NCBI GenBank assembly: GCA_033344895.1
Contig: JAWPMN010000001.1
Location: 1,054,001 to 1,118,000 of the forward strand
Source: Alphaproteobacteria bacterium
GTDB taxonomy: Bacteria > Pseudomonadota > Alphaproteobacteria > UBA8366 > Aestuariispiraceae
Direction: 5' to 3'
Length of the DNA stretch: 64,000 bases
In this document: positions 61,459-64,000 of the stretch, piece by piece
Layout of the letters: the number at the start of each line of letters is the position of its first letter
How positions within the stretch are numbered: the first letter of the stretch is position 1
Made by a program: the position numbers and the translations under genes
The notes under the pieces: generated by a model
Databases searched by the model: none
Told to the model about the DNA's origin: nothing
Seen by the model: the letters and a program-made list of their open reading frames with translations, nothing else

Positions 61459-62829
61459 TCACTCCGCCGGTTGTTTCAGGCCCGCGGGCTCTTCACCCGC
61501 CCCCGGTTCCTGGGTGCCGCCTCTTGCCGCCTTCGCGGACAGGCCGAACAAGGTGGCGATATAGACCGCGGTCAGGCCCGCATAGGCGACCAGATAAATC
61601 GCGAGGGTCGTGCCGATCATGCCCCCGGCGACATCGGACGCCGCTTCTTCGGTTGTCAGAACGCCGGTCACCAGCCACGGCTGACGGCCGATCTCCGTCG
61701 TGTACCAGCCAGCCAGCGTGGCGCCCCAGCCTGAGAAGGTCATCGCCACCAAGGTCCAGCTCAGCGTCCGACCCGGCGCGCGACCGCCGCGGCACCGCCA
61801 GGCAGCCCACCAGGACACGGCCAGCATCAGCACGCCGACACCGACCATGATGCGGAAGGCGAAGAAAACCGGGGCGACCGGCGGGTGTTCCACCGTACCA
61901 TCCTCGGCAACGAAATCGTTCAGCCCCGGAACCTCCCCTTCCGCCATATGGCTCAGGATCCAGCTGGCGCCGTCGGGAATCTCGATCGTGTACCGGTTTT
62001 CGCGCACCGTTTCATCGGGCAGACCGAACAGGACCAGCGGCACGTTGCCCCGCGTGTCCCAGTTCGCTTCCATCGCCGCGACCTTGGCGGGCTGATGTTC
62101 CAACGTATTCAGACCATGCAGATCGCCGGCGAGGATCTGGACCGGGATCAGCACCGCGGCAATTCCGATCCCGGTCTTCAGGGCGGCGCGGTTGCCCGCC
62201 CCGGTGTCGCCGCGCAGATGCCTGTAAGCCGACAGACCGGCGATCAGGAACGCCGCCGTCAGGCCCGAGGCCAGCAGCATATGCGCCAGGCGATACGGCA
62301 TGGATGGGTTGAAGACAATGGCCAGCCAGTCGGTTGCGTGGGCCACACCGTCCCGCATCTCGAACCCGGTCGGTGTGTGCATCCAGGAATTCAGAACCAG
62401 AATCCAGAAGGCGGAAACGGTCGTCCCGAAGGCGACGAGGAATGTGGCGAGCGTGTGGACGCGCCCGGAGACCCGCCGAAACCCGAACAGCATGATGCCC
62501 AGGAACACCGCCTCCAGGAAAAAGGCGGTCAGGATCTCATAGGCCAGGAGCGGCCCGGCGATATTGCCGACCACTTCCATGTATCCGGGCCAGTTGGTGC
62601 CGAACTGGAAACTCATCGTGATGCCGGAGACCACCCCCATGGCGAAGGACAGGGCAAAGATCTTTACCCAGAAGAAATAGGCCTCCATCCACTTCTCGTC
62701 GCCGGTTCGGGCATAGGACAGCTTGAAATAGAGCAGTATCCAGCCAAGCGCGATCGTGATCGTCGGGAACAGGATGTGGAAAGAAATGTTCGCGCCGAAC
62801 TGAATACGGGCCAGCAGCAGGGCATCCAT
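61459..62829 (-). CDS. cydA: Cytochrome bd-type (CIO) quinol oxidase subunit I
   Basis: CydA oxidises quinol and reduces O2 at the haem b595/d site with high oxygen affinity. The 456 residues, shorter than the 522 of E. coli CydA, imply a short Q-loop as in CioA. RIQFGANISFHILFPTITI places the haem ligand His at residue 18; GVVSGITMSFQFGTNWPGY and GFRRVSGRVHTLATFLVAFGT follow. AGGAGA precedes ATG 62829, and a perfect inverted repeat lies just upstream. Confidence 0.95.
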   Translation of the reverse strand: MDALLLARIQFGANISFHILFPTITIALGWILLYFKLSYARTGDEKWMEAYFFWVKIFALSFAMGVVSGITMSFQFGTNWPGYMEVVGNIAGPLLAYEILTAFFLEAVFLGIMLFGFRRVSGRVHTLATFLVAFGTTVSAFWILVLNSWMHTPTGFEMRDGVAHATDWLAIVFNPSMPYRLAHMLLASGLTAAFLIAGLSAYRHLRGDTGAGNRAALKTGIGIAAVLIPVQILAGDLHGLNTLEHQPAKVAAMEANWDTRGNVPLVLFGLPDETVRENRYTIEIPDGASWILSHMAEGEVPGLNDFVAEDGTVEHPPVAPVFFAFRIMVGVGVLMLAVSWWAAWRCRGGRAPGRTLSWTLVAMTFSGWGATLAGWYTTEIGRQPWLVTGVLTTEEAASDVAGGMIGTTLAIYLVAYAGLTAVYIATLFGLSAKAARGGTQEPGAGEEPAGLKQPAE

Positions 62830-62843
62830 CTCGGTCTCCTGAT

Positions 62844-62860
62844 GTCATCCTTGCGATGAC
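62844..62860 (-). promoter_or_regulatory. Inverted repeat just upstream of cydA
   Basis: GTCATC-N5-GATGAC is a perfect 6-bp inverted repeat ending 15 nt before the cydA ATG, right behind its ribosome-binding site. It does not fit the FNR/Anr box. A second nested repeat, TCAGG-TCAG-CCTGA, is at 62892-62905. Either could be an operator for the oxidase genes. Confidence 0.45.
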
Positions 62861-62938
62861 CACAACATTAGCGCGTTCAACCGGAAAGACATCAGGTCAG
62901 CCTGACGCGGGACATCCGGTCGCAGATAATCAATTCGC

Positions 62939-62970
62939 CTAACAGAATTTTAACCTGATTTCCGCTACCC
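62939..62970 (+). promoter_or_regulatory. CtrA-like promoter upstream of the degenerate GGDEF-EAL gene
   Basis: CTAACAGAATTTTAACC (62939-62955) matches TTAA-N7-TTAACC with one mismatch. A 9-nt gap leads to CTACCC at 62965-62970. The ATG at 63012 lies 47 nt beyond 62965, the same distance as in the chemotaxis receptor promoter at 4450. Confidence 0.6.
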
Positions 62971-63011
62971 TTTCCCGACCCGACTTGCAGGGGCTTTTGG
63001 AGTTAGGTGGA

Positions 63012-64000
63012 ATGTGCGCTAAAAAGTGCGGATCAATGACAGAGTTTCTGTCGATTGTTGGATCGGCCGGCGGTACCGACTCTCTGAATCTCGGACAGAT
63101 TGTCTGCCTCGGCACGGAAGACCTTCGCGACCGGTTGGGCGAGGAACGCTGGACGAAGGCGCAGGCCCATATCGGCGAAGTCATCGAAAAGTCGATCGCT
63201 GAACACTGCAATGCGCAGGATGCCTTCTTCAAATGCCGGGACGCCTCCTTCCTTATCGTATTTTCGACGCGCAGTGCCGATAAATCAGAACTGATCGCAG
63301 CCGCCATCGCCAATGCGGTGAACAAGATTCTGATGGGCACAGAGGATCTGCGCGCAGTCACGGTACGCGGCATCAGCCAGTCCGGCAGCCACCTGACGCT
63401 GACCGAGGCAAAGGATCCGCTGGGCATGCTGGACGCCTTGAAGAACAAGGCGCACAAGGTTTCCATCAGCGATGACGATGCCGCACCGGCCGCAGCGAAA
63501 CCGACCACGGTCGAAGCGCAAGCGAAAAATCCTGGCCAGACGCGCACCGGGACCGGCGGCAGCATGCCGTCCATCCCGAAGGGGAACCGGGCCGAACTGT
63601 TGGCCAAGTTGAGCATCGTCAAGGACGCACCGGTCGAGTTCCGGTTCCTTCCCATCTGGTTCAATGGTGAACGGAAGATCTGGACCTTCAATTGCGCACC
63701 GATGCGCCCCTCCACCATGGTCGGGGAGACGACCTGGAATTATGGCGTCCTTGGTGCCAAGCCGCAGATTTCCGAAGTCGTCGACCTGGACATCGCAGCG
63801 CTGGAGCACGGGCTGATCGAACTGACCGACCATCTGGTCGCCGGTCGACAGTGTCAGCTGGTGCCGAACATCCATTTCGAGACCCTGACGAACTATCGGG
63901 GTCGGAACGAGATTTCGGCGTTGCTGGGCGCGCTGCCGCAACGTCTGCGCCAGAGCATCCTGCCCAATATTATGTATGTTCCGCAGGGGGTTCCGGACGG
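63012..64000 (+). CDS. Degenerate GGDEF-EAL-like protein, partial (runs off right edge)
   Basis: An open frame of 329 codons continues past the edge. The N-terminal part (about residues 25-115; RWTKAQAHIGEVIEKSIAEH, DAFFKCRDASFLIVFS, ELIAAAIANAVNKILMG) has the helix-strand order of a GGDEF domain with the GGDEF loop replaced by CRDAS. After an Ala/Lys/Pro linker (about 155-190), FLPIWFNGERKIWTFNCAP, ISEVVDLDIAALEHGLIEL and LVPNIHFETLTNYRGRNEIS follow the order of an EAL domain, but the EAL triad is lost. If so, it would be an inactive c-di-GMP-type scaffold or sensor. GGAG lies 9 nt before ATG 63012. A CtrA-like promoter precedes it. Confidence 0.65.
   Translation, partial: MCAKKCGSMTEFLSIVGSAGGTDSLNLGQIVCLGTEDLRDRLGEERWTKAQAHIGEVIEKSIAEHCNAQDAFFKCRDASFLIVFSTRSADKSELIAAAIANAVNKILMGTEDLRAVTVRGISQSGSHLTLTEAKDPLGMLDALKNKAHKVSISDDDAAPAAAKPTTVEAQAKNPGQTRTGTGGSMPSIPKGNRAELLAKLSIVKDAPVEFRFLPIWFNGERKIWTFNCAPMRPSTMVGETTWNYGVLGAKPQISEVVDLDIAALEHGLIELTDHLVAGRQCQLVPNIHFETLTNYRGRNEISALLGALPQRLRQSILPNIMYVPQGVPD

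Noticed and set aside
62830-63011. FNR/Anr box upstream of cydA
   Set aside because: No TTGAT-N4-ATCAA or near match is visible; the inverted repeats there have another sequence.

Overview
The window looks like a chromosomal segment of a high-GC alphaproteobacterium, most likely of the Rhodospirillales or a related lineage. The reasons are the carB-greA pair, a plant-type (class 2) glutamate-cysteine ligase, two PAS_5-family proteins, a DUF4167 gene, an EtfB-type lysine methyltransferase, CtrA-like promoter motifs and a cyanide-insensitive type bd oxidase. I see about 64 protein genes, no tRNA or rRNA, no CRISPR array and no insertion sequence. The content is mostly housekeeping and transport, in short operons that often change strand.

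Layout. 0-7.7 kb: the start of a secreted-protein gene running off the left edge, carB, greA, a small membrane protein, a chemotaxis receptor, a ChaN-like protein and the first PAS_5 gene. 7.7-11.6 kb: a phosphonate/phosphite ABC transporter (phnD-phnC-phnE) followed by phnM, with a Pho-box-like array upstream and no C-P lyase core. 11.6-19.9 kb: two Lrp/AsnC regulators, an ELM1-like protein, a LysR regulator, a PhnZ-like HD oxygenase candidate, two EamA exporters, lpd, a small secreted protein and a GntR regulator. 19.9-23.3 kb: NfeD-like and stomatin-like genes next to hflC/hflK. 23.6-31.2 kb: Mrp/ApbC Fe-S carrier, a secreted double-CAP protein, a DUF4399 protein, an HpcH/HpaI aldolase, PqiA-like and LysE-like membrane proteins, a lipoprotein, kdsB, a membrane-anchored cytochrome c and hisN. 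31.3-37.0 kb: a complete yejABEF-type peptide transporter operon. 37.0-45.8 kb: YbjQ, a UMF1 MFS transporter, dapB, a LysR/YciI pair, serA, DUF4167, LysR and a small basic protein, prmA and DUF427. 45.8-49.8 kb: glutathione-dependent formaldehyde detoxification (fghA, adhC), split by a lower-GC orphan gene, a PA2169-like protein and a lipid kinase. 49.9-58.5 kb: an HDAC-like amidohydrolase, a WYL regulator with its probable divergent target, a metY-bmt methionine operon, an EEP-family protein, EtfB methyltransferase, ubiA and rsmE. 58.5-64 kb: gshA, the second PAS_5 gene, cydAB (CIO type) and, running off the right edge, a degenerate GGDEF-EAL-like protein.

Links between distant genes. The main cross-window signal is a shared promoter architecture. 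A CtrA-like box (TTAA-N7-TTAACC with one mismatch) is followed after exactly 9 nt by a YTA(G/C) element upstream of the chemotaxis receptor, the first PAS_5 gene and the degenerate GGDEF-EAL gene. A weaker relative precedes the second PAS_5 gene. This suggests one small CtrA-controlled signalling regulon. A second theme is phosphorus: a Pho-box-like array drives the phn transporter, and a PhnZ-like HD protein sits about 4 kb downstream. A third is one-carbon, sulfur and redox metabolism: metY-bmt, gshA, adhC/fghA, and the EtfB methyltransferase with ubiA.

Functional calls rest on motifs and family resemblance that I recognise by eye. Start sites were adjusted from ribosome-binding sites and family N-termini. 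Regulatory sites are pattern-based and unverified.
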